From Methanobacterium sp. UBA410 (GTDB lineage Archaea > Methanobacteriota > Methanobacteria > Methanobacteriales > Methanobacteriaceae): a stretch of DNA of 28,083 bases. The position numbers were made by a program, and so were the translations under genes. The notes beneath the pieces were generated by a model that saw only the letters and a list, made by a program, of their open reading frames with translations, ran no database searches and had not been told where the DNA came from. Below are positions 7,632-16,139 of this stretch, in pieces (the stretch's first letter is position 1; each line of letters begins with the position of its first letter). The stretch spans positions 213,632 to 241,714 of the forward strand of contig DAHH01000004.1 of NCBI GenBank assembly GCA_002498385.1, in the 5' to 3' direction.

Positions 7632-10600
7632 ATCATTGGTCTATGCCTATTCAAAAATAATAAATTACTATGCCCTGAACGGAGCCTTACCTAATTATGT
7701 AACAGTAGTTTGCTATTCCGGTACAAGTTCAACAGGTATAACATTAGATAACATTCCACCTACTATAACCTGTGACCTTGCTCCAGGTACATATGACAAT
7801 TTGAAGAATGTGACTTTAACAGCATACGATAACGTTGATGCCAACCCTATGATTTACTACAGCCCAGGCAATGGTGTAACATGGAGTAATCAAGTTAAAA
7901 GTGTTACCTTAAATCTTAAAAATGGAGTAACTAATTTAAGGTACTACGCACGTGATACATCAGGTAATATAGGTGCAACACAAACAGCAGTCTATACGAT
8001 CAATACGAACGCAACAGAACCACCAAGCCTAACAAATGGAGACTTACAAGATTTAGCAAGCTCTGTACAACAGTATGTGGAAGCAGTTCATCAGTTACCA
8101 AATAATATAACCACTTCAGAGTCAACGATTGATGTATCCCAGTTTCTTGAACTTGCAGCTACAGCAATTACGAACATAAACAACAATGTAACCACATCAA
8201 TTCCAGTAGGAAGCTATCAAACAGCATCTAATCCATCAGAAACCATAAATATCGGTGGAAATCTTAACAAAACCGATTATTTAAATCTTGCAAACAATGT
8301 TAAAACATACATGGATTCCAATGGAAAGGCACCAGATTACCAGATAACTAATCTAGGAAACATAAGATATGAGTCACTTATTTACACATTAGCTCAGATT
8401 TTAAACTCTTATAAAGTAGCCAAGGTCTTACCAAACTTTGTTACAATTAGACCGTGGACAACCGTTACAAACAACAGCACGATGTTCGTAACCATGGATC
8501 AAATAAGAAATGCGGCAGATACTGTACAATCTTATGTGGAAACCAACCATCAGCTACCAAACCACGTTGTCATCTCAGAATCTGATGTGAGTATGCCACA
8601 ATTCTTGAAACTCGAAACAACATACATAACAAATGTTAAAGACAACATTTACCAATCCATTATTTTACAAAATTACAATACAGCTCCAAACCCTTATGAA
8701 AGCATCACAGGAGGAAATCTTAACATCACAGATTATCTGAGTGCTGCAAGCGCTATAAGCACATTTATGGATAATAATGGATACGCACCAAACTACAAAA
8801 CAAGCATAAGAGGATACATCCGTTACGAATCTTTGGTTTACATATGCGCTGAAATAATCAATTCTGCAAGTGAAAATCTGCTTCTTCCAAATTATATTAC
8901 ATTAACACCTTGGACAACTGTTACAGACGAAAACACAGTATTTTTAACTATGGAACAGGTAAATACAGCAGCATCAGCTCTGAAAATTTATGTGGAATCC
9001 AATCATCAACTTCCAAGTAGTATAACCATTTCTGAAAGGCAGATAAGCACGTCTCAATTCTTGAAACTTGAAATCATATCGTTAAAAAATATTTGCAACG
9101 GATTGTATCAGTCGATTGTTTTGAAAAATTACAATGCAGCTTCCAGTCCTTCTGAAACAGTATCAAGTGGAAAGATCAACTATGAAAATTACTTGAACAT
9201 TGCAGACAATACTAACTCTTTTATGGATACCAATGGATATGCACCGAACTATGCACAGACTTCACAGGGTAAAATGCGCTTTGAATCCCTTGTTTATATG
9301 TACGCTCAGATTTTAAACTATTACAACACGGACAAAGAATTCCCTGTTTATGTGACAGTTAATCCATGGAGTGTTGTTTCGAATCCGAACACAGTAACTT
9401 TCGATGTAGGTCAGATAATCAGTGAAGCAGAAACCGTAAAATCCTATGTGGAAAGTAATCATGCACTTCCAGACAGTATAACCATGTCAGGAGTTACTAT
9501 GAGTATGCCTCAGTTTTTAAGACTTGCAACTACAACGTTACACAACATAAACAAAGATTACACAGGACAAATCATCCTACAGAACTATGGCTTACCAACA
9601 GATACATCAGAAACCATCACAGGAGAAAACCTCAACAAAACTCAGTACCTGGATCTTGCACGAGAAGTTGAGTATTTCATGTACAACAATGGAAGGGCAC
9701 CCAACTTCCAAAGCAGTGATATTGGAAACATAAGCTACCAATCCTTGATCTACATGTACAGCCAGATATTAATTTCTTACAAAACAAATAACAGTACACT
9801 ACCATACTTTATCACAGTAAAACCGTGGACAACAGTTTCAAACGCCAACACAGTATTTTTAACCATAGAACAGATAAATACGGCAACATCAACTCTAAAG
9901 CAGTATCTGGAAACCAATCATCAACTTCCAAGTAGTGTAACGGTTTCAGGAATTCAAATAACTATGCCACAGTTTTTAGAACTTCTAACTCAAGATGTGG
10001 TAAATATAGATGGAAAATTAAATGCAACACTTATTCTGGGAAACTACAATTCAGCATCTAACCCATCAGAAACAGTGACAGGAGGAAATCTTAACAACAC
10101 ATTTTACATTGACCTGGCAACTGATATAATTAATTACATGAATTCCAATGGTCGAGCACCTGATTACCAAACAACCTGCATAGGAAACATAAGATATGAG
10201 TCACTTATTTACACATACTCATTAATACTAAATTACTACAAGGAAAATGGGAATTTACCAGAAAATATCACTGTAACACCATGGTCAACCCTCTCCAATA
10301 CAAACACAACTTTTTTCACAGTAGAACAGTTAGAAGATGCTGCAAAAACCGTGCAAAACTATGTGGAAACCAACCATCAACTACCGAGTAGCGTTAACAT
10401 CTCTGGAACCAATGTGAACATGTCCCAGTTCTTGCAAATGGCAGCTGCAGCAATTTTAAACGTGGACAACTCTATTTACACTTCAATCACACTCAAAAAT
10501 TCTAGCACAGCTTCCAGTCCATCAGAAACAATCATAAAACAAGGGAACATCAATTCATCAGACTACTTAAATCTTGCATACAACATAATCAGTTACGCAA

Positions 10601-13600
10601 ACTCCAATGGAAGAGCACCTGATTACCAGACAACTAATCTAGGAAACATAAGATACGAATCCCTTATTTACATGTACAGTCAGATTTTAAGTTCTTATAA
10701 CGCAACAGCAGCATTACCAGAATTTGTCACGGTAAATCCATGGACGGTTGTTTCAAATTCGAGCACAGTGTTTGTAACAACAGCTGATATAAAAAATGCA
10801 TCTGAAACTCTGAAAATTTATGTGGAATCCAATCATCAAATTCCAAGCAGCGTAAATGTAGCAGGAAGACAGATAACAGTGCCACAATTCTTAAAACTCC
10901 TAACTAACTCAGTTATAAACATTGAAAACTATTTAGATACATCAATTATATTGGACAATGTTGAAACACCAAACAATAACTCAACAGAAAACATAACAAG
11001 TGGAACCATAGACAATGATGAATTTGTTGATATAGCAACCACAATAAATAATTACATAACTTCCAACGGAACAGCACCAAGCAATGTTTCAGACACCAGT
11101 TTAGGAAGCAATATGCGCTACGAATCATTAATTTACATGTTCGCTCAGATCATGGCATCTTATAATGCAACAGAACATGCACCTGAAGAAGTTTCAGTTG
11201 TCCCCTGGCTTGCAGTGTCCAATCCCAATGGAACCTTCAACTTCCGAACTCAAAAAGCATTCAACAGCATACAAGCGGCTTTAGATGATGTTGATACAGT
11301 AAATGGCGATACGATATGGTTGGAAAAAACTAATTACTCAGAAAATGTTGTGATAAACAAAAAGATCACCATAAGACCAGTATCATGGTTTAACGTAACA
11401 GTTCAAGCTTTAAATCTTAATCTGCCAATTTTCACAATAAATACTGATGGGAACTGTACAACAATACAGGACCTCATCATAAATGGTTCTATAAACAACA
11501 TCGCAATATACATCAACAGTTCCACAGACAACCAAATCCTGGGAAACAACATAACAAACAGCAGCAATGGAGTGTACCTCTATAATTCCACAGAAACTGT
11601 GATATCTGGAAACAACATATTAAACAACAGTTTAAATGGTGTACTTATCATTACAGGCTCTGATAATGAAGTTTCAAGCAACAAGATAACATCCAATGGA
11701 TCTATTGGAATCAACATCCAAAACTCCACAGCTAACAGAATTTACAGTAACAGCCTATTCACTAACCAAGATGGAATCTACTTAGAAAACTCCTCAGCAG
11801 AAGTTCATTTCAATAGCATAGTTGGAAACAGTCAATATGGACTATGTAGCAAAGGTAACAGTACAGTTAACGCAACCAACAACTGGTGGGGATCCAACAA
11901 TCCAAATGTATCTCTAAACAATCCAACTGATATTTATAGAGCTGAAGGAACCGTGAACTACAACCCATGGTTAATACTCTCATTGAACGGCCTCACGGAT
12001 CGCTCAGATCGCAATGGTACCTGTTACAATTGCACGGTAACCGCAGACGTAACTCACAACAGTCATGGGAATGACACATCATCAGATGGTAGCATACCAA
12101 ATGATACACCAATCAATTTCAACTCAACTTTAGGAACACTTAACAGCACGGGATCCACCAAAAAAGGTAAAATAGAACTTAAACTTACCAACGCAACAGC
12201 AGGAACAGCTGATGTCTCAGCAATCCTCAACAACCAGACAATTTCCACAAAAATCAACATAACAAACGTTGATGTACTTGGAGTGTATAACACAAGAACG
12301 CATGAAAGTTTCGCCACTATACAAGCAGCCATAGATGATGTTGACACAATTGATGGGGACATTTTAACTCTAAACGAAGGAACATACACAGAAAACGTTC
12401 TTGTTAACAAGAGACTCACCATACAACCTGTTACTGGAGCAAACGTAACAGTTGAAGCCAAAGATTCAGATAAAAGTGTTTTTGTAATAAACAACGAAGG
12501 AAGCGGATCAACAATAAGAGGACTCAACATAATCAGCTCTGAAAATTCATATGGCATATCCCTAAGCCACTCATATAACAACAATATCATCAACAACACA
12601 ATATCCAACGGCAACAGGGGAATCTACTTATACATATCAGGAAACAACGTCATAACAGAAAACATCATAACAGGCGGTTACTATGGAATAGTTCTTTACA
12701 ACTCAACCAGCAACATATTATCAGGAAACACCGTGAAATACAACGAAAACGGAGTCTACCTCTTTGAATCCAATTACAACACAATAAATGGGAACACAAT
12801 ATCCGACAATTACTACGGAAGCTATTTCTACCATTCTAATAATAATAACGTAACTGAAAATAATTTTAGAGGTAACTGGGCGGGTATTTACTTATATGAC
12901 ACTAACAATAACAGCATAACTGGAAACAACCTCACAGACAACGGAGCAGGAATAACTTATTACAACTCCCTTAGCACTACGATCTCAGGAAACAGTTTCA
13001 CAGATAACTGGCTCACAGATACAGCCACCATAGATTCAGGTAAAATGGTAATGGCCACCACCACATACAGTTGCGGACCTGCAGCCCTAGCAACAATTTT
13101 AAAAAGTCTAGGAATCTATACTACAGAAGTTGAAATCGCCAAACTAGCAGGAACAGATGAAACAGGGACCAGCCTCTACGGACTGAAAACAGCAGCACAA
13201 AACAAAGGAACAACAGCAATTGGGGCAAGATTAACCTTAGATCAACTCAAAACCAATTATATTGTAGTTTTAACCATAAATGATGTCAACTACTTCGAAG
13301 TCGTACAGAACATAACCAACACCACTGTTTACCTCTTCGATCCTAACCTCGGAAACATTGAAATGTCAATAACAAAATTCAACGAACTCTACACAGGAGT
13401 AGCATTCCTAATCAACGAACAACCACCAGGAAATGTCACAATATTAACTGATGATGAAATGAAGAACATCAAAGGAAACTGGCATACTATAGCAATCCAA
13501 CATTATTATTGGACGCCTGGTTATTTTTATGTGACCTGGAAAAGAGTAACTGTCAGTTTTTCAGTGCCATATGTTTACCTTACATGGGTACCAACCTTCA

Positions 13601-13998
13601 ACTTAGGCCAAATCCATTTAGGATACTATGCAGCCCACATAGGATGGTACAGAGTAAGCTATGGATTTTCAATACCAATAATCCACTATGTACCCGGCCA
13701 CAAAGTATATTATACTACCTACATAAAAGTCATTGACTACAAGGACGTGCCAAAAGTCAGGCCGTCTTATGAATGGAAGGGAACGGCTATTGTTAAAAAA
13801 CGTGTTTATTATAGTAAAAACATAGTTGCGGGAAGCGTAGGGGTTTATAGCACTTTATTAGCCCCTTTAGCCGGTAAATATGGTATAATTGGTTTAAGTG
13901 GAGGTTTATTTGGGATTGATTCACTTTGGACAGGCTTAAATGACTATGCTGCCCATTTAAATGAAGTTGGTTCACAAGGATGGATAGATCCAAAATAA
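7579..13998 (+). CDS. Giant cell-surface protein: pseudomurein-binding repeats, beta-helices, C39-like domain, polymorphic-type tip
   Basis: Numbering here is for the joined protein (this frame plus 124). After a first repeat block comes an Ig/chitobiase-like domain (about 180-272: PPTITCDLAPGTY... YYARDTSGNIG), then seven tandem blocks of about 152 residues (277-1338). Each block has a PMBR-type half (VESNHQLPSSVTISG... QFLKL) and a second half (NGRAPDYQTTNLGNIRYESLIY... LPxxVTVxPW). Next are a NosD/CASH-type right-handed beta-helix (1342-1585), an Ig/Big_1-like domain (1590-1688), a second beta-helix (1693-1939), a peptidase C39-like domain (1947-2078; TYSCGPAAL with Cys1956), a leader-like LTDDEMKNIKG (2080-2090) and a 173-residue aromatic, then hydrophobic, tip. 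Known: PMBR repeats bind pseudomurein. Inferred: a wall-bound adhesin or toxin-delivery protein. The second frame alone lacks a signal peptide, so its own ATG is probably not used. Confidence 0.82.
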   Translation: MDMLQIIQKAALENIRYESLVYAYSKIINYYALNGALPNYVTVVCYSGTSSTGITLDNIPPTITCDLAPGTYDNLKNVTLTAYDNVDANPMIYYSPGNGVTWSNQVKSVTLNLKNGVTNLRYYARDTSGNIGATQTAVYTINTNATEPPSLTNGDLQDLASSVQQYVEAVHQLPNNITTSESTIDVSQFLELAATAITNINNNVTTSIPVGSYQTASNPSETINIGGNLNKTDYLNLANNVKTYMDSNGKAPDYQITNLGNIRYESLIYTLAQILNSYKVAKVLPNFVTIRPWTTVTNNSTMFVTMDQIRNAADTVQSYVETNHQLPNHVVISESDVSMPQFLKLETTYITNVKDNIYQSIILQNYNTAPNPYESITGGNLNITDYLSAASAISTFMDNNGYAPNYKTSIRGYIRYESLVYICAEIINSASENLLLPNYITLTPWTTVTDENTVFLTMEQVNTAASALKIYVESNHQLPSSITISERQISTSQFLKLEIISLKNICNGLYQSIVLKNYNAASSPSETVSSGKINYENYLNIADNTNSFMDTNGYAPNYAQTSQGKMRFESLVYMYAQILNYYNTDKEFPVYVTVNPWSVVSNPNTVTFDVGQIISEAETVKSYVESNHALPDSITMSGVTMSMPQFLRLATTTLHNINKDYTGQIILQNYGLPTDTSETITGENLNKTQYLDLAREVEYFMYNNGRAPNFQSSDIGNISYQSLIYMYSQILISYKTNNSTLPYFITVKPWTTVSNANTVFLTIEQINTATSTLKQYLETNHQLPSSVTVSGIQITMPQFLELLTQDVVNIDGKLNATLILGNYNSASNPSETVTGGNLNNTFYIDLATDIINYMNSNGRAPDYQTTCIGNIRYESLIYTYSLILNYYKENGNLPENITVTPWSTLSNTNTTFFTVEQLEDAAKTVQNYVETNHQLPSSVNISGTNVNMSQFLQMAAAAILNVDNSIYTSITLKNSSTASSPSETIIKQGNINSSDYLNLAYNIISYANSNGRAPDYQTTNLGNIRYESLIYMYSQILSSYNATAALPEFVTVNPWTVVSNSSTVFVTTADIKNASETLKIYVESNHQIPSSVNVAGRQITVPQFLKLLTNSVINIENYLDTSIILDNVETPNNNSTENITSGTIDNDEFVDIATTINNYITSNGTAPSNVSDTSLGSNMRYESLIYMFAQIMASYNATEHAPEEVSVVPWLAVSNPNGTFNFRTQKAFNSIQAALDDVDTVNGDTIWLEKTNYSENVVINKKITIRPVSWFNVTVQALNLNLPIFTINTDGNCTTIQDLIINGSINNIAIYINSSTDNQILGNNITNSSNGVYLYNSTETVISGNNILNNSLNGVLIITGSDNEVSSNKITSNGSIGINIQNSTANRIYSNSLFTNQDGIYLENSSAEVHFNSIVGNSQYGLCSKGNSTVNATNNWWGSNNPNVSLNNPTDIYRAEGTVNYNPWLILSLNGLTDRSDRNGTCYNCTVTADVTHNSHGNDTSSDGSIPNDTPINFNSTLGTLNSTGSTKKGKIELKLTNATAGTADVSAILNNQTISTKINITNVDVLGVYNTRTHESFATIQAAIDDVDTIDGDILTLNEGTYTENVLVNKRLTIQPVTGANVTVEAKDSDKSVFVINNEGSGSTIRGLNIISSENSYGISLSHSYNNNIINNTISNGNRGIYLYISGNNVITENIITGGYYGIVLYNSTSNILSGNTVKYNENGVYLFESNYNTINGNTISDNYYGSYFYHSNNNNVTENNFRGNWAGIYLYDTNNNSITGNNLTDNGAGITYYNSLSTTISGNSFTDNWLTDTATIDSGKMVMATTTYSCGPAALATILKSLGIYTTEVEIAKLAGTDETGTSLYGLKTAAQNKGTTAIGARLTLDQLKTNYIVVLTINDVNYFEVVQNITNTTVYLFDPNLGNIEMSITKFNELYTGVAFLINEQPPGNVTILTDDEMKNIKGNWHTIAIQHYYWTPGYFYVTWKRVTVSFSVPYVYLTWVPTFNLGQIHLGYYAAHIGWYRVSYGFSIPIIHYVPGHKVYYTTYIKVIDYKDVPKVRPSYEWKGTAIVKKRVYYSKNIVAGSVGVYSTLLAPLAGKYGIIGLSGGLFGIDSLWTGLNDYAAHLNEVGSQGWIDPK
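8035..11220 (+). repeat. Seven tandem blocks of about 455 bp encoding pseudomurein-binding repeat pairs
   Basis: Protein-level repeats of about 152 residues within the giant gene. Anchors that recur in each block are ETNHQLPSS-type, QFL(K/E)L, SE(T/S)I, a NGxAPxYQ segment, G(N)IRYESL and VxPW(T/S)xV. DNA identity between copies is moderate, so the repeats look old rather than freshly duplicated. An additional degenerate copy precedes the first Ig-like domain. Confidence 0.85.
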
Positions 13999-14034
13999 GG
14001 GGATTTAACTATTTTTTTATTTTTTTTAAAGTAT
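13999..14034 (+). terminator. T-rich stretch after the giant gene, possible terminator
   Basis: Runs of seven and eight T (14012-14018 and 14020-14027) follow the TAA within 30 bp, as in archaeal U-rich terminators. If it works only partly, the next gene would be read through at a lower level. Confidence 0.4.
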
Positions 14035-14049
14035 AGGAGATGGTTTATA

Positions 14050-14373
14050 GTGCTAAATATCAAAAATAGAGTATTTTTATGGATTTTTTTATTGGTATTG
14101 TGTTTGCTAAATTTTTTTAGTTCTAAAATTATGATTTTTGCAAATGGTGGTTTAATGATCTGTGCGATCTCTTTCATTATTTTGGATTCTGTGGATGAAA
14201 AGTATCACGGAAAATTATCAATAGGAATTGCTTTTTTACTTTTATTATATACTATAGTTTGGATTTTATTAAGTAAGATAACCATGGAAACTTTGATTGC
14301 TTTAATTGTTTTGATTTTGTATATAATTGTAAGGATATTGATTTTTCTAAGTTCTACTTTAAAAAACAAATAA
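14050..14373 (+). CDS. Small four-helix membrane protein; candidate immunity protein
   Basis: 107 residues, almost entirely hydrophobic, with about four membrane helices (VFLWIFLLVLCLLNFF; IFANGGLMICAISFIIL; LSIGIAFLLLLYTIVWIL; LIALIVLILYIIVRILIFL) and a short charged loop DSVDEKYHGK. Start is the GTG at 14050, with AGGAGA nine bases upstream. The gene begins 51 bp after the stop of the giant surface protein on the same strand. No family is recognised from sequence. Its place directly behind the variable-looking tip of a large exported protein, and its size and topology, fit membrane immunity proteins of bacteriocin and polymorphic-toxin systems; that is an inference. Alternatively it is an unrelated small membrane protein. 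Its T-rich composition differs from the gene upstream. Confidence 0.65.
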   Translation: MLNIKNRVFLWIFLLVLCLLNFFSSKIMIFANGGLMICAISFIILDSVDEKYHGKLSIGIAFLLLLYTIVWILLSKITMETLIALIVLILYIIVRILIFLSSTLKNK

Positions 14374-14453
14374 ATATGTAAGAATAATACACATTTTATT
14401 TAATATTTGCAATATTTTTTACTTCTTTTAGATTGTTGTTGACTTTATATTAC

Positions 14454-14475
14454 ATTCATTAAAATGAATTTTTTT
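14454..14475 (+). terminator. Hairpin with T-run, possible terminator of the small membrane protein gene
   Basis: ATTCATT and AATGAAT form 7-bp arms around a two-base loop, followed at once by a run of T (to 14475). Short AT-only stem, so it may be weak. Confidence 0.35.
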
Positions 14476-14645
14476 ATTATAAGTCTTTTAACTGTTTTTT
14501 AATTTAGGTTTAATTTTCATGGTTCTAGATCTTGAACTTCGCATTATATATTTTATAGAATTATAACGGATCTTGAAATATGGCCTTCTGGCTGTTTTTT
14601 TAGTATTTAAAGGATTTTAAGCTTGTTTTTAGTTTTGTGGTTTAC

Positions 14646-14669
14646 TTCGTTATAGGGTACTATAACGAA
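14646..14669. promoter_or_regulatory. Perfect 10-bp inverted repeat, operator candidate
   Basis: Arm TTCGTTATAG at 14646-14655, spacer GGTA, arm CTATAACGAA at 14660-14669. It lies about 110-135 bp upstream of the ribbon-helix-helix gene and just upstream of its TATA-like box. A half-site-like TTATAACG is found near 14561. It is likely a protein-binding site, perhaps for the adjacent regulator. Confidence 0.5.
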
Positions 14670-14780
14670 ATTTAGATGTTTTAGGTATTTACTTTAAATA
14701 TAAAATCCAAAAATATATAGTGAAAACATCTAGAATAGGTGAAAAAGATACGAGCACATATATATGAAGGGGTAAAAAAC

Positions 14781-14948
14781 ATGAAAAAAGAAGAAAAGAT
14801 GAAGCAGATAAACCTGAAACTCACCCAAAAACAGTTGGATCAACTGGACATTTTAGGAAGAGAATTGGGGAACATTTCAAAATCGGATCTTATCAGGTTA
14901 GCAATAAGTGAATTTATATTGAAATATCCACAATTACTTAAAGATTAA
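14781..14948 (+). CDS. Ribbon-helix-helix (CopG/Arc-like) DNA-binding protein
   Basis: 55 residues from the ATG at 14781. This start is preferred over the GTG at 14739 because AGGGGT lies 8 nt upstream. The core has the ribbon-helix-helix layout: a short strand MKQINLKLT, helix QKQLDQLDILGREL, turn, and second helix SKSDLIRLAISEFILKYP. Such dimers bind short inverted or direct repeats in the major groove and often control themselves, plasmid copy number or proviral genes. Two dyads sit in its upstream region (14646-14669; 14673-14682 with 14723-14732). It is the first gene of the accessory stretch. No toxin partner of the usual kind follows it. Confidence 0.75.
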   Translation: MKKEEKMKQINLKLTQKQLDQLDILGRELGNISKSDLIRLAISEFILKYPQLLKD

Positions 14949-15181
14949 AACTTCAATCCTCTTTTTAAATTTTATTTAAAGCTCAAATTACCTTTACTTT
15001 CCAAACGTATACCCCTTTAAGCCCTATTTTTGGAGAGTAATTCAACCTCAAAAATAGATGACATTAGCCTGTTTATCAATTGGGACAATTTTAGGGAGTT
15101 AAACTTTGGAAAGTATGTAAGATAATAAAAAGAATAAAATGGGAGGTAACTAAGTATTATCCTGCCAGTTAAATATGACAT

Positions 15182-15649
15182 TTATTGAATGGTTTTAAGG
15201 ATAAGTTCAATTCCATCTTTAGAAGCTCCAGTACCACAATCTGAAATCATGAAGAATTTAGAACCTTTTGGGATGAAATAGAAAAATGTACCTCCATTAT
15301 GGTATAAATCATAAGAAACGTTAGTGCCTTCAATGGTGTGATTTCCACAATATTTACCACCATTATCTTCAGTAATTAATTCCTGTTCTACCATTGTATT
15401 CTTACCATTTCCCATGTGTTCCTTAGATGTTACAAACACTTTATTAGCACCTGTTGCATTCAACATTACAAGTCCGGGAGTGTTATTCCCTTCATTGAAT
15501 ATCTTCCAATCATGAGGATAGGAAAAATTCATGTATTTATCATTGTAAGTGCTGTTTTGAGCTGAAGAGCCACTTCCAAATATAAAATTACAGATAAAGG
15601 CAACAACCAACAGTATAAATATAAAATAAACTATTTGTTTAAATTTCAT
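15182..15649 (-). CDS. Membrane-anchored exported protein, PsbP-like
   Basis: 155 residues from the ATG at 15649, chosen because GGAGGG stands 6 nt upstream; the longer frame to 15682 would begin before this ribosome site. An N-terminal hydrophobic segment (IVYFIFILLVVAFICNFIF) acts as signal or anchor, followed by a Ser/Asn-rich linker and a globular domain that starts DKYMNFSYPHDWKIF, a pattern found in PsbP-related and DUF1795-like proteins of methanogens. Two cysteines (KYCGN and SDCGTG) could form a disulfide outside the cell. Function is unknown. It stands alone, on the strand opposite to the ribbon-helix-helix gene. Confidence 0.65.
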   Translation of the reverse strand: MKFKQIVYFIFILLVVAFICNFIFGSGSSAQNSTYNDKYMNFSYPHDWKIFNEGNNTPGLVMLNATGANKVFVTSKEHMGNGKNTMVEQELITEDNGGKYCGNHTIEGTNVSYDLYHNGGTFFYFIPKGSKFFMISDCGTGASKDGIELILKTIQ

Positions 15650-15682
15650 TGTAAACCCTCCAAGTATGCGATATGTATCCAA

Positions 15683-16139
15683 AAAATAAAAAATCTCTTT
15701 TTTTTCTAGGGACCAGGGTATAAGATCCTCCCATAAATTCCCCCAAAGTTACCATCATTTGATCTTAGAAAGCTGCGTGGATTAAGAAGTAATCCAATTG
15801 TTTTTAATCTGCTAAAGCGTTTATTTTTCCTTAACATATGACACTAATTTTTTAGTTTTTTGGGTTTGTTCAATGTGCATAGTCCACTGATTTTACCAGC
15901 TTTTTTTATTGATTTTAGGGGGTGGTTTTAGAAAGTTTTACCAAGTTTTAAGTTGGAACTGATAAAAAGATTTGAAAAATTAGGCAAGTTTTAGCTAAGT
16001 TCATGGACATGGATTACCATTAAAAAAATAGGAAAGTAGAGGTCCTTATTAAATCCGCGCAGAACCTTTGATGAATAGTGTTAAATCTTACTTACTTTGA
16101 AGTTATAAAGGTCCTTCTTTCATTTTAGATTAGGGCTCA
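15683..16139. other. Intergenic region, nothing recognised
   Basis: About 455 bp. A small direct repeat AGGTCCTT occurs near 16040 and 16110, and a GGGGGTGG run lies near 15919-15926, but I see no gene with a start and ribosome site, no tRNA and no attachment site. It may be decayed element DNA. Confidence 0.45.

Larger units (their letters stand above)
14374..14780. other. Regulatory intergenic region with dyads
   Basis: No gene apart from an unlikely GTG-start extension of the next gene. It holds a terminator-like hairpin (14454-14475), a perfect 10-bp inverted repeat (14646-14669), a pair of inverted TAGATGTTTT/AAAACATCTA arms (14673-14682 and 14723-14732), and a TATA-like TTTAAATATAAAA between those arms (about 14693-14706). 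Confidence 0.6.

Noticed and set aside
12063..12614. 183-codon open frame on the minus strand
   Set aside because: It lies opposite the beta-helix part of the giant gene, whose simple composition keeps the other strand open; no ribosome site and no recognisable protein pattern.
13509..13736. 75-codon plus-strand frame inside the tip region
   Set aside because: It is in another frame of the giant gene and has no start signals; the giant frame continues through it with consistent composition.
14040..14070. ATG at 14040 as start of the small membrane protein
   Set aside because: It is in a different frame and closes after ten codons; GTG at 14050 has correct spacing to AGGAGA.
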